Positions 46,994-55,501 of a stretch of 64,000 nucleotides of DNA are shown one piece after another. The stretch spans positions 1 to 64,000 of the forward strand of contig NZ_JBIPKE010000011.1 of assembly GCF_044005705.1 (NCBI RefSeq), given 5' to 3'. The DNA comes from Marinoscillum luteum (GTDB lineage: Bacteria; Bacteroidota; Bacteroidia; Cytophagales; Cyclobacteriaceae). The notes below the pieces were generated by a model. It was not told where the DNA came from. It worked only from the letters and a program-made list of their open reading frames with translations, and did not search any database. How positions within the stretch are numbered: position 1 is the stretch's first letter; each line of letters opens with the position of its first letter. The translations under genes were made by a program, and so were the position numbers.

Positions 46994-47188
46994 TAGTTTA
47001 ATTTATTAGAAGCCACTTTTTATTTCAAAACATTCTGAAGTACAGGAATCCAACTCAATACCGCGGTATGGTGAAAAGTGCCCCTTTTCCACCCAAACGC
47101 TAAAAATGAAGCCTCTCGCCTCTCCCACAGTCTGCCTAAATTAATTTCAGGAATACCGCTAATTTTAGTTTTTGGCTGTTAGAATCTT

Positions 47189-47196
47189 TACTTTTG
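47189..47196 (+). promoter_or_regulatory. -7 element of the ABC-F gene
   Basis: TACTTTTG matches TAnnTTTG. It lies inside the longer open frame that begins at 47172, so it supports the start at 47220, with a leader of about 17 bases. Confidence 0.6.
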
Positions 47197-47219
47197 CACC
47201 TCGAAAACCAAGGGAGCAT

Positions 47220-48821
47220 ATGATTTCTACTCAAAATATATCACTTCAGTACGGCAAAAGGGTCCTTTTTGATGAAGTAAATGTAAAATTCACCGGAGGC
47301 AACTGCTATGGCATCATTGGTGCCAATGGTGCTGGTAAATCCACTTTTCTTAAGATTCTTTCGGGGGAGATTTCGCCTAATTCTGGTTCTGTCCACATAG
47401 AGCCAGAGAAGCGCATGGCAGTACTCAAGCAGAATCACTTTGAGTATGATGAGTTTCAGGTATTGGACACAGTGATGATGGGTCACGATAAGCTATGGGC
47501 CAACATGAAAGAGAAAGAGGCACTATATGCCAAGCCGGATTTCTCAGAAGCCGATGGCAACAGAGTCTCTGATCTGGAAGCTGCTTTTGCGGAAATGGAT
47601 GGATGGAATGCTGAGTCCGACGCTGCTGCACTATTGAGTGGGCTGGGCATTGTGGAGGCAGATCACTACCGCATCATGGGCGAACTGAGCAATCAGCAAA
47701 AAGTACGGGTACTTCTTGCTCAGGCGCTGTTTGGCAATCCTGATATCTTGATCCTGGATGAGCCTACTAACGATCTGGACCTGAAAACCATTGAATGGTT
47801 GGAGAACTACCTGCTTGACTTCAAAAATACCGTGATTGTAGTTTCTCACGACAGACACTTTCTGGATACCGTATGTACACACATCGCAGATGTGGACTTT
47901 GGTGCCATCAAAATTTACACCGGAAACTACACCTTCTGGTATGAGTCCAGCCAGCTAGCCCTGACACAGCGCTCATCAGCCAACAAGAAAGCTGAGGAGA
48001 AGAAGAAAGAACTACAGGAGTTTATAGCACGATTCAGTGCCAACGCCTCCAAATCCAAGCAGGCTACTTCCAGAAAGAAGCTACTGGAAAAGATCAATGT
48101 GGATGACATTCAGCCATCGAATAGGAAATACCCTGCCATCATCTTCAATCAAAGCCGGGAGGCCGGAGATCAGATTTTGGAAATCAAGGGACTGACCAAG
48201 AGCATCGACGGAAACACTCTCTTCAAGGATTTCGATTTGTTTGTCAACAAAGGGGAGAAAATTGCTTTTGTAGGCGACAATACCCTGGCGCTCACTACCC
48301 TCTTTAAGATTTTGATGGGCGAAGCAAAAGCAGACTCTGGTACTTTTAAGTTTGGTCAGACGGTAACAACTGCCTATCTACCCAACGAAAACGCCGAGTT
48401 TTTCAAAAGTGATGAAAATCTGATCGATTGGTTGAGAGAATTCTCTCCAGGAGAAAAGGATGAAGTCTACATACGGGGCTTCCTGGGTAAAATGCTCTTC
48501 TCTGGACAAGAAACCCTGAAAAAATGCAATGTGCTCTCAGGAGGCGAAAAAGTACGCTGTATGCTCAGCCGAATGATGCTACAGGAAGCCAATGTGATGG
48601 TACTGGACGATCCAACCAACCACCTGGACCTGGAGTCCATTACAGCCCTCAATAATTCATTGAAGGACTTTCCGGGCACGCTCCTCTTCACCTCTCATGA
48701 CCATACCTTCACACAGACCATCGCGGACCGAATCATTGAGATCTCTCCAAATGGTTTCATTGATAAGCTAGGTACTTATGATGAGTATTTGGAAAGCAAG
48801 CGAGCTGCTGAGCTGATTTGA
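47220..48821 (+). CDS. ABC-F ATPase, YbiT-like, with degenerate second ATP site
   Basis: From the ATG at 47220 the protein has 533 residues; the frame to 47172 adds 16 residues overlapping the promoter. The protein follows E. coli YbiT end to end. NBD1 has Walker A GANGAGKST and Walker B LILDEPTNDLD, but its signature is LSNQQK instead of LSGGQ-like. NBD2 lacks the Walker A Lys (GDNTLALTT), its Walker B reads VLDDPTNHLD with Asp replacing the catalytic Glu, and its signature LSGGEK is intact. One composite site is therefore likely active and the other dead. ABC-F proteins bind the ribosomal E-site and relieve stalling. Confidence 0.92.
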   Translation: MISTQNISLQYGKRVLFDEVNVKFTGGNCYGIIGANGAGKSTFLKILSGEISPNSGSVHIEPEKRMAVLKQNHFEYDEFQVLDTVMMGHDKLWANMKEKEALYAKPDFSEADGNRVSDLEAAFAEMDGWNAESDAAALLSGLGIVEADHYRIMGELSNQQKVRVLLAQALFGNPDILILDEPTNDLDLKTIEWLENYLLDFKNTVIVVSHDRHFLDTVCTHIADVDFGAIKIYTGNYTFWYESSQLALTQRSSANKKAEEKKKELQEFIARFSANASKSKQATSRKKLLEKINVDDIQPSNRKYPAIIFNQSREAGDQILEIKGLTKSIDGNTLFKDFDLFVNKGEKIAFVGDNTLALTTLFKILMGEAKADSGTFKFGQTVTTAYLPNENAEFFKSDENLIDWLREFSPGEKDEVYIRGFLGKMLFSGQETLKKCNVLSGGEKVRCMLSRMMLQEANVMVLDDPTNHLDLESITALNNSLKDFPGTLLFTSHDHTFTQTIADRIIEISPNGFIDKLGTYDEYLESKRAAELI

Positions 48822-48850
48822 TTTAGAGCTCTGAAGGAGTTTAGATAAAA

Positions 48851-48887
48851 AAAAGGCCATTCTAACAATGTTAGAATAGCCTTTTTT
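48851..48887. terminator. Bidirectional terminator after the ABC-F gene
   Basis: GGC-C-ATTCTAAC 48855-48866 pairs with GTTAGAAT-A-GCC 48870-48881, with an AAT loop and one mismatch. A and T runs flank it on both sides, so it also serves the convergent small-protein gene. Confidence 0.88.
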
Positions 48888-48905
48888 GTGAGTGGACGTA
48901 ACCGA

Positions 48906-49148
48906 TTAGTTCTCCTCCTTTTTCTCATCTTTCTTATCGTCTTTCTTCTTGTCTTTGGCTTTTGGTGGCTCTGGTGGCTCATCACTGAAGTTGCCAAACT
49001 CATCTACATAGACAATCATATCATCCAAAGTTCCTCCCTTGTCATTGTTTTCCTGACGCTCCTTTTTCTTCTCTTGCTTTTCCTTCTTCTTCTGGAGCTT
49101 CTTCTTCTCCTTCTGTTTTTTGATAAAGCTATTTTGTGATCTTGCCAT
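48906..49148 (-). CDS. Lys-rich small protein related to cold-shock-associated proteins
   Basis: The 80-residue protein starts MARSQNSFIKKQKEKKK, is very Lys/Glu-rich to about residue 36, then has a conserved-looking core GGTLDDMIVYVDEFGNFSD-PPEPP. It ends with a charged tail. In other Bacteroidota I recall a similar N-terminus fused to, or next to, a cold-shock domain; here that domain is absent. It probably binds RNA or ribosomes. A structured leader of about 200 bases lies upstream. Confidence 0.75.
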   Translation of the reverse strand: MARSQNSFIKKQKEKKKLQKKKEKQEKKKERQENNDKGGTLDDMIVYVDEFGNFSDEPPEPPKAKDKKKDDKKDEKKEEN

Positions 49149-49345
49149 AATTGTAGAAATATTAAATGTAAAACATGCTGCCCTATCCCTTCCCGGATGT
49201 GCCGGGTAAGTCCAGCATTCAGGCTTATTAAAATAAAGGGCTCATGGGTACTTTAGAAGAAAGGTATTAAGTTGTTGCTAATCAACTTTTTATGAGCCCA
49301 ACTGAATGAAAACGATGATACCGCAACATAAAATGTTGCCGCTTT
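49149..49345 (-). promoter_or_regulatory. Structured candidate leader of the Lys-rich small protein gene
   Basis: A minus-strand leader of about 200 bases from a -7 at 49353-49360. It starts with a perfect hairpin (GCAACAT/ATGTTGC, 49323-49339). A second structure follows, with long-range GGGCTCAT/ATGAGCCC (49238-49245, 49292-49299) enclosing AAGTTG/CAACTT (49269-49274, 49283-49288). No coding frame is credible in it. The rest of the gap to 49497 holds the promoter and the helicase terminator. Confidence 0.6.
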
Positions 49346-49352
49346 CATACTG

Positions 49353-49360
49353 CAAAGATA
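49353..49360 (-). promoter_or_regulatory. -7 element upstream of the Lys-rich small protein
   Basis: TATCTTTG on the minus strand matches TAnnTTTG exactly, about 205 bases before the start codon and just upstream of the leader hairpins. Confidence 0.55.
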
Positions 49361-49453
49361 AACTTTTTCCGATGGTTTCGTGAGTCGTTCTACCCACAGA
49401 GTTTTCTCCTCAGGGTCAACTGATTGATTTACTCAGGGTTAGGGCATAAAAAA

Positions 49454-49480
49454 GCGTTCCCGACTTCTTGTCGGGAACGC
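49454..49480 (-). terminator. Terminator of the DeaD-like helicase gene
   Basis: GCGTTCCCGAC 49454-49464 and GTCGGGAACGC 49470-49480 form a perfect stem with a TTCTT loop and a T run on the minus strand, 18 bases past the helicase stop. Confidence 0.92.
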
Positions 49481-49497
49481 CTTTTCGCCAAAGACTT

Positions 49498-51216
49498 TTA
49501 TCTTCTTCTGCTTGATCTTCTTCCGAAATCCTTCTTTGGTCTGGCAGAACGGCGTCCGCCACCTCCACCACCTGATCCGTAACTCTTCTTGGGTCCGGAT
49601 GGTCTTTTGGACCTTAATCCACCATCATCATCCCTATTGACACGAATACTTCGACCTTCAATTTCCACACCTTCAAACTTCAGATTCATTCCCTTATCAT
49701 GTCCACTGTCCACATCGAAGTAGGCACAGTTTTTCTGCAATGATAAGTCACCGAAGTACTTCCTATCCACCCCTGATACATCAGACAAAAAGTGAATAAT
49801 ATCCGCATTGGTCATACCATCAATACTCCCAATATTCACAAAATATCGGTGGAATTTGCTCTTATCACGCTGATCCGGAGGTCCGCCTGCGGATTCATTG
49901 AGGTTGTTGCTATCACCACTCTGGCTCATTATGTGATCCAGCTGCGTGGTAATCAAACGCTTCAGGAGATCTTCTTTACTCAGGTCTGCAAAGCGACCTT
50001 GCATGTCCTGAAGGATGGCTTCTGCCTGATCATCTACCTTGGTATTGATGATGAAATTGGCCCAGTTGTGAATTCTATTGGACTTAAGTGCTTCAAGCGT
50101 GGGCACTTCGATTCGCTCAAATTTAACTTTGATCTTCCTTTCAAGCTCTTCTATTCTCCTGCCCTCTCTTGGGTTGATAAAAGCTAAGGAAATACCCTTC
50201 TTCCCAGCTCTACCGGTACGCCCACTTCGGTGCGTATAGCTTTCTAGCTGGTCCGGCAAGGTGTGATGAAGCACATGAGTCAAGTCATTGACATCAATTC
50301 CCCTTGCCGCTACATCCGTAGCGATGAGTAGCTGCATCGAACGGGTTTTGAATCGCTTCATCACCGCATCTCGCTGCGCCTGAGACAAATCACCATGAAG
50401 TGCTTCCACACCATATCCTATGGCGCTCAGGTCGTCGGCAATTTCCTGTGTCTCTCGCTTGGTTCTGCAAAACATGATTCCCCTCATTTCAGGCTGCATG
50501 TCCAGAAAACGTCGCAATGCAGGTATTTTATTGCCTGTTTTGGTGGTCACATACTGATGTGTAATGTCCTTGTTACTTTTCTCTTCACTATTCACTGAAA
50601 CTTCCAGTGGGCTATCCATATATTTCTTAACAATACGTCGGATCTCGGCAGGCATGGTAGCTGAAAATAGCCAGGTCACCCTTTCGTCAAGTGTATGAGA
50701 TAAAATAGTATCTATATCTTCCTTGAAGCCCATATTGAGCATCTCGTCAGCTTCGTCCAGCACCACATACTTGACACTGTCAAGGTTGACGGCTTTACGT
50801 TTAATCAAGTCGATCAGGCGGCCAGGTGTGGCTACGACGATCTGAGTTGGTTTTCTGAGCGCTTTTATCTGATTCATGATAGCAGCTCCTCCATACACCA
50901 CCTCTATATTGATGGCTTTGTTGTTTCTGGAAAAGTCCATGAGTTGCTTACCAGTTTGCTGGCCCAGCTCTCTGGTAGGTGCCATGATCAATGCTTGTGT
51001 GGCTTGATTGTTTTCATCGATCAGGTCGATCAATGGTAAACCGAAAGCTGCAGTTTTACCTGTACCTGTCTGTGCCAATCCGATAAAATCGGTTGGGTTT
51101 TGGGTAAGGAGCATCGGAATGGCTTTTTCCTGGATAGGTGTTGGGTTCTCAAACCCAAGTTGATCAAGGACTTCAATAATTGATGCTGAAAGTCCTAGTT
51201 TGCTGAAATTATTCAA
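49498..51216 (-). CDS. DEAD-box RNA helicase, DeaD/CsdA-like
   Basis: The 572-residue protein has a complete helicase core (AQTGTGKTAAF, PTRELGQ, TPGRLID, DEADEM, SATMPAE, HRSGRTGRAG). A DbpA-type RNA-binding domain follows at about 450-520 (RYFVNIGSIDGMTNADIIHFLSDVSG), then a Gly/Arg/Lys-rich tail (GGGGGG, KKDFGRRSSRRR). This matches cold-shock helicases that act in ribosome assembly. Transcribed alone, with a -7 element 23 bases before the start. Confidence 0.95.
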   Translation of the reverse strand: MNNFSKLGLSASIIEVLDQLGFENPTPIQEKAIPMLLTQNPTDFIGLAQTGTGKTAAFGLPLIDLIDENNQATQALIMAPTRELGQQTGKQLMDFSRNNKAINIEVVYGGAAIMNQIKALRKPTQIVVATPGRLIDLIKRKAVNLDSVKYVVLDEADEMLNMGFKEDIDTILSHTLDERVTWLFSATMPAEIRRIVKKYMDSPLEVSVNSEEKSNKDITHQYVTTKTGNKIPALRRFLDMQPEMRGIMFCRTKRETQEIADDLSAIGYGVEALHGDLSQAQRDAVMKRFKTRSMQLLIATDVAARGIDVNDLTHVLHHTLPDQLESYTHRSGRTGRAGKKGISLAFINPREGRRIEELERKIKVKFERIEVPTLEALKSNRIHNWANFIINTKVDDQAEAILQDMQGRFADLSKEDLLKRLITTQLDHIMSQSGDSNNLNESAGGPPDQRDKSKFHRYFVNIGSIDGMTNADIIHFLSDVSGVDRKYFGDLSLQKNCAYFDVDSGHDKGMNLKFEGVEIEGRSIRVNRDDDGGLRSKRPSGPKKSYGSGGGGGGRRSARPKKDFGRRSSRRR

Positions 51217-51238
51217 AAATATTGTGTTAAATGAGGCA

Positions 51239-51246
51239 CAAAGGTA
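51239..51246 (-). promoter_or_regulatory. -7 element of the DeaD-like helicase gene
   Basis: TACCTTTG on the minus strand matches TAnnTTTG. The predicted leader is about 16 bases. Confidence 0.55.
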
Positions 51247-51260
51247 GCCAGAACCAGCGT

Positions 51261-51288
51261 ATAAGTTGGGTTATTCAATTATTTAGTT
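51261..51288 (+). repeat. 28-bp direct repeat, copy 1
   Basis: Identical to 52019-52046 over 28 bases, beginning ATAAGTTGGGTTATTCAATT. The similarity continues weakly for a further 26 bases or so. It lies 84 bases before the likely start (51373) of the lipoprotein gene. Confidence 0.9.
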
Positions 51289-51372
51289 TAAATCGCCAAG
51301 GAGTTGAGCCCATTTTTCCCGGTTCTGTCATAATATGACATGCCTTTCCCCGTTAAGGAAAAAAGCATCAAC

Positions 51373-52002
51373 ATGAAATCCCTCCTAACTCTTTCCCTGT
51401 TTTGCATTCTGATCTCGGCCTGCACCCATGATACTGTTTCGCCTACCCTGGAAGTGGATCAGGAATTAGCCTCCAACTACACTCATATGGAAATGGGCAA
51501 TTTTTGGGTTTATGACTGGTATGAAATTGATCCGGAAGGAAACAGCGCATTTTACTCCAGAGACACCCTCCTGGTCACTGGGAGTGTAAAAGTGGATGGT
51601 CATACTGCTATGGAGCTCACAGGTCAACGTCTGGGTCTTGATTTCGATGTTATCCTCTTTGATTCCGCCCAATCCGTATATACTTATCCAGACCGATTTC
51701 TTTATTTTACTCTGGACAGCACAACTCACCAGGGAGTAATAGGCCCCAGCGATTCCCCTCTTTTTACCACTTTTTATTACCTGGAGAAAGACGCCAAAGA
51801 GGTCACAGTACCTGCCGGAACATTTGAATGTCTGAACTTTCAGGGTAAATATGTACCCCAGAATAAGGATTACCCCTATTCCACTCGATATAATGACAAC
51901 CTCTTTGCTTATAAAATTGGAATGGTGAAGATGACTACTTCTTACGCGAACTCACCCAACACACTGGAAGGCAGCCTGATTGCCTATGGAATGATCAACT
52001 GA
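51373..52002 (+). CDS. Lipoprotein, hypothetical
   Basis: From the ATG at 51373 the protein has 209 residues, with a lipoprotein signal (MKSLLTLSLFCILISAC); the frame to 51340 adds 11 residues before it. It is beta-rich (MEMGNFWVYDWYEIDPEGN, GTFECLNFQGKY) and may be a small single-domain fold. Function is unknown. It lies between the two copies of a 28-bp direct repeat. Confidence 0.75.
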   Translation: MKSLLTLSLFCILISACTHDTVSPTLEVDQELASNYTHMEMGNFWVYDWYEIDPEGNSAFYSRDTLLVTGSVKVDGHTAMELTGQRLGLDFDVILFDSAQSVYTYPDRFLYFTLDSTTHQGVIGPSDSPLFTTFYYLEKDAKEVTVPAGTFECLNFQGKYVPQNKDYPYSTRYNDNLFAYKIGMVKMTTSYANSPNTLEGSLIAYGMIN

Positions 52003-52018
52003 TAGCGATGACCTTGGC

Positions 52019-52046
52019 ATAAGTTGGGTTATTCAATTATTTAGTT
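52019..52046 (+). repeat. 28-bp direct repeat, copy 2
   Basis: Identical to 51261-51288. It lies 16 bases past the lipoprotein stop and 94 bases before the next plus-strand gene, so both copies sit at a similar distance upstream of a start codon. Confidence 0.9.
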
Positions 52047-52140
52047 AGAATCACACAGGAAATGGGTTCATTTCAATCCGCGCATACACTCTCTTTTGTT
52101 ACTTTTTCTCTAGATTCCGTCGTCTAAAATTTAATCCCGA

Positions 52141-53217
52141 ATGGAGACAGGCAGAATTCTTGAAATTGTAACCGTGCTGGTACTCAGCAGCTACTTCCCT
52201 ATCCTTACTTATTCTTTCTTTAGGTATCGACTTACCCGCAAACAGCAGGAGCTGGAGTTGCTCCTTGATCGCGTAAATTTACTCAAAAACCAGCCCGGAG
52301 CAGTAAAAGAGCACATGGCCAGAGAGTTTACTTCTCGAGATTATTTCTTGCCAGTCACTTTTGTGACGTTTATCACCTTTGTGGGAATGGTGATATTACT
52401 AGCTTCCTGGGTTATTTATGGTCTGCCGGGTGCTGACAATCCTGACGGTTACCGAAGTGTCATATTCTCTGGCAGCGCCTTTTGGGAAACAGCCAGTGTC
52501 TATTCGACAGAAAAGCGCAATCTTGCAGTGGTTGCTTTTTCCATCATGGGAAGCTTCATAGGAGCCTCTCAATACATTTACCGACGATTTTCCACCATTG
52601 ACCTTACCCCGGGTAATTTCTTTTCTGTGGGTATTCGCATGGTCAATGCTGCACTGATTTCATTAATGCTGGCGTTTTTAAGTAAAGACATTGGATTGTC
52701 AGAAGGCAACCATATTCTGGCCATCTCCTTTTTGGTGGGTTTGTTTCCAGAACGAGGTATGCGGCTGCTATTAAGCAAGGTGAAATTCTTCCCTAAAGTG
52801 GAAGATGAATTTAAAAACCGGCCCGTAGAGGTGGTGGAGGGAATCAGCGCTCTTCATAAGCAAAGGCTAGCGGAAGTTGGTATCGATAATGTTCAGAATC
52901 TTGCTTATTTCAATTTCCTAATTCTAATCATTAAAACGCCCTTTCCGGTACAAATGCTTTTGGATTGGACCGCTCAGGCCAAGTTGGTGGTTGAATTTCA
53001 GCACGAATTTGAGCTTCTGCAAAAAGCAGGGGTACGGAACGTATTGGATTTTCTGGATGCGCTGCAGAATGGTACCAATCGCCTGGAGGAAATTGCTCAG
53101 ATCACTGGCATCAGTCGGTTGGCACTGGAAGTCAACCATGAAAACCTCCGAAACGATCAGTCAGTACAACTATTGGTTCATTTCAAATCGGAGTTGGAAA
53201 CGTTTCGGGTGGAGTAG
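52141..53217 (+). CDS. Membrane protein with C-terminal helix-hairpin-helix-like regions
   Basis: The 358-residue protein has about five transmembrane helices: near 5-27, 73-98, 126-146, 163-180 and 192-207. The C-terminal 130 residues look soluble and helical, with two helix-hairpin-helix-like segments (ISALHKQRLAEVGIDNVQNL and ELLQKAGVRNVLDFLDAL) and ITGISRLALEV. Such motifs often bind DNA or act in protein-protein contact. No family was recognised. It is convergent with the exonuclease gene. Confidence 0.7.
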   Translation: METGRILEIVTVLVLSSYFPILTYSFFRYRLTRKQQELELLLDRVNLLKNQPGAVKEHMAREFTSRDYFLPVTFVTFITFVGMVILLASWVIYGLPGADNPDGYRSVIFSGSAFWETASVYSTEKRNLAVVAFSIMGSFIGASQYIYRRFSTIDLTPGNFFSVGIRMVNAALISLMLAFLSKDIGLSEGNHILAISFLVGLFPERGMRLLLSKVKFFPKVEDEFKNRPVEVVEGISALHKQRLAEVGIDNVQNLAYFNFLILIIKTPFPVQMLLDWTAQAKLVVEFQHEFELLQKAGVRNVLDFLDALQNGTNRLEEIAQITGISRLALEVNHENLRNDQSVQLLVHFKSELETFRVE

Positions 53218-53246
53218 CAGGTGCCTTATGAAAGATTAGGATTCTT

Positions 53247-54602
53247 TCAAGTTGTCGAAATTACCCGGGGTTTGTTCTTACTCAAATACGTCTGTATGAT
53301 CGCTATTTTCTCCTGACTGGCAGTATCAGAGTTGAGGTAATTCCTAAAGTCATCCAACGTGCTCACGGCATGCAGCTCCTGATTCACTACTCCATAGCCT
53401 ATGTATTCATGGTCTTCGATCATCACAAATGCCTGCTCATTTGGTGTCATCCCCTTTTCAATGATCACAAAATTGCTCTTGCTAAAGCTCCTTTCTGAAA
53501 GGGCCTGACGAATCCGGGCATTGTGACTTTCGGCAGGCTCCAGTTGTCGACATGCACCCAGACACATTTGTTCTGCGCATCGCTGGCCTGGTTTCAGTCC
53601 ACATAATTGAGGGCACAGCTCATATTGTTTGCATAGTTTTTCCAGATAGGCCTCTCCTTCCCTTCTGGTATTGAAAATCAGCCCATTGTCGCTGCGAGAT
53701 GTGAGTGGTGACACTTCCAGGTGGCTGTAACCAAAAAGGTCTGTGCTCATCCTCACCGAGTAAGCTGACTTGCGGTTGGGGACATGGTTAAATACCGGTT
53801 GATGCTCCTGAATCGCGGACATCACTTTGAGTCGCGCTATCAACTCACTCCCGGTGCTTTCAAAATCAATGTCCGCCAACTGCGACTTGATCTCCATTGC
53901 TTTCCTGGCTTTACTCACCAGAAAGGTCTTGACCTTTTTGAAAAGATTGCCGGCACTGCCAATGAAAATGGGAACCCCCTGATCATCGTATAAATAGTAC
54001 ACCCCTGCTCCTTCCGGCAATCGGTCTACCTGCTCTCTTTTGAGCTGCTGAGGAAGTGACTTCACCCATTTTTCACTGGCCAAATTCAGGTCTCCACCAG
54101 AAGCTTGCATGATGATTTTGAACAGCTCAACGGTGGCCTCTGCATCCCCACGGGCCCTGTGCCGCCCATGAATAGGTATCCCCAGGTCCTCACAGATCTT
54201 ACCCAGACCGTAACTCCGATGGCCAGGAATGAATTGGCGGGCAAGTCGGACCGTACATAACTTTGGTAACTCATATACATAGCCCAATCGCCTGAATTCA
54301 GAGCTGATCATTCCAAAATCGAAATTGACATTATGCGCAACAAAGGTGGTTCCAGCAGTAATATCTAACACCTGCTGGGCTACTTCCGAAAATGTAGGAG
54401 CGCCCGAGACCATCTCATTATCAATGCCGGTAAGTTGAGTAATGAAGCCCGGGATAAACATTTCGGGATTGATAAGGCTCGAAAATTCGTCAAGGACTTC
54501 TATCCCATCGGTCACGAAAATGGAAATATCCGTAACCCTGGAAGAATGTGTGGTTCCACCAGTAGTTTCAACATCGATTATAGAATATAATTTTCCAGAC
54601 AA
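53247..54602 (-). CDS. DnaQ-type 3'-5' exonuclease fused to a degenerate GIY-YIG domain
   Basis: The 451-residue protein has an N-terminal DEDDh exonuclease (residues 1-165; IDVETTGG with D10 and E12, HNVNFDFGMI, HRARGDAEATVEL with the final H-D). A GIY-YIG (UvrC/Cho-like) domain follows at about 200-280 (GVYYLYDDQGVPIFIGSAGNLFKKV, EHQPVFN). The catalytic Glu position of GIY-YIG reads V, and the usual Arg reads F/K. The C-terminal part has four Cys in CPQLCGLKPGQRCAEQMCLGACRQ. Similar DnaQ-UvrC-like fusions occur widely. Role: DNA repair or proofreading-type exonuclease. Confidence 0.88.
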   Translation of the reverse strand: MSGKLYSIIDVETTGGTTHSSRVTDISIFVTDGIEVLDEFSSLINPEMFIPGFITQLTGIDNEMVSGAPTFSEVAQQVLDITAGTTFVAHNVNFDFGMISSEFRRLGYVYELPKLCTVRLARQFIPGHRSYGLGKICEDLGIPIHGRHRARGDAEATVELFKIIMQASGGDLNLASEKWVKSLPQQLKREQVDRLPEGAGVYYLYDDQGVPIFIGSAGNLFKKVKTFLVSKARKAMEIKSQLADIDFESTGSELIARLKVMSAIQEHQPVFNHVPNRKSAYSVRMSTDLFGYSHLEVSPLTSRSDNGLIFNTRREGEAYLEKLCKQYELCPQLCGLKPGQRCAEQMCLGACRQLEPAESHNARIRQALSERSFSKSNFVIIEKGMTPNEQAFVMIEDHEYIGYGVVNQELHAVSTLDDFRNYLNSDTASQEKIAIIQTYLSKNKPRVISTT

Positions 54603-54676
54603 ATCTTCACTTTTAAGGAGGGCTTAAAGCTAATAAAAACTCTAGGGTGTATGGTCGTTTGGATACGCTTCATTTT

Positions 54677-54684
54677 TATATTTG
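54677..54684 (+). promoter_or_regulatory. -7 element of yaaA
   Basis: TATATTTG matches TAnnTTTG exactly, 51 bases before the yaaA start. A TTTG 15 bases upstream is slightly too close to be a standard -33. Confidence 0.55.
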
Positions 54685-54735
54685 CCATTCTAAACATTTC
54701 GCCCTGCTAGGGGATTTATTGATCAAAAAGAACTT

Positions 54736-55500
54736 ATGATTGCTGTACTCTCACCTGCCAAAACATTGGATTTTGAAACCGAAATAAGCCTTGAAAAAAG
54801 TAAAGCACGGTTATTTGACAGATCGAAAGTGCTACTGGAAACACTGAAAGACAAAAGCGGACAGGACCTGCAAGACATGATGAGTATCAGCGACCAGCTG
54901 GCAGAGCTCAATGTGAAGCGCTTTCAAAAGTTTTCGACCAGACATACCCCCAAAAACTCGAAACAAAGTCTTTTTGCCTTCAGAGGAGATGTGTATGTGG
55001 GATTAGATGCGGATGATTTCACAGAGGAAGATACCGCTTTTGCTCAGGACCACTTGCGAATATTATCAGGGCTCTATGGTCTCCTGCGACCATTGGATGG
55101 CATTCAGCCGTACCGGTTAGAAATGGGCACGCAACTTCCCGTAAACGGACATAAAAACCTCTATGAGTTCTGGGGTGATACCATTTCCAAAACCCTCAAC
55201 AAGGACCTGAGAAAGCAGGGTGACAAAATATTGGTAAATCTGGCATCAGTGGAATACTTCAAATCTGTAGACAGGAAGGCTCTGAAAGCGCAGGTAATTG
55301 ATGTGGATTTTAAGGACTTTAAGAATGGAGAGTATAAGATCATCTCCTTCTTTGCCAAGAAAGCCAGGGGCCTGATGGCCCGATACATGATTAAAAACAA
55401 AATCAGTCAGGTCGAAGACCTTAAAGCATTTGATTACGAGGGCTATTATTTTGACCCACAAAACTCCACAGAAACTTTTCTGGCATTCAAGCGAGGGTAG
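54736..55500 (+). CDS. yaaA: Peroxide stress protein YaaA
   Basis: The 254-residue protein matches YaaA/UPF0246 throughout: MIAVLSPAKTLDFE at the start, LYGLLRPLDGIQPYRLEMGT, NLASVEYFKSVD, and KKARGLMARYMI near the end. In E. coli YaaA lowers free iron and protects DNA during oxidative stress. The gene ends one base from the convergent enoyl-CoA hydratase gene. Confidence 0.96.
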   Translation: MIAVLSPAKTLDFETEISLEKSKARLFDRSKVLLETLKDKSGQDLQDMMSISDQLAELNVKRFQKFSTRHTPKNSKQSLFAFRGDVYVGLDADDFTEEDTAFAQDHLRILSGLYGLLRPLDGIQPYRLEMGTQLPVNGHKNLYEFWGDTISKTLNKDLRKQGDKILVNLASVEYFKSVDRKALKAQVIDVDFKDFKNGEYKIISFFAKKARGLMARYMIKNKISQVEDLKAFDYEGYYFDPQNSTETFLAFKRG

Positions 55501-55501
55501 T

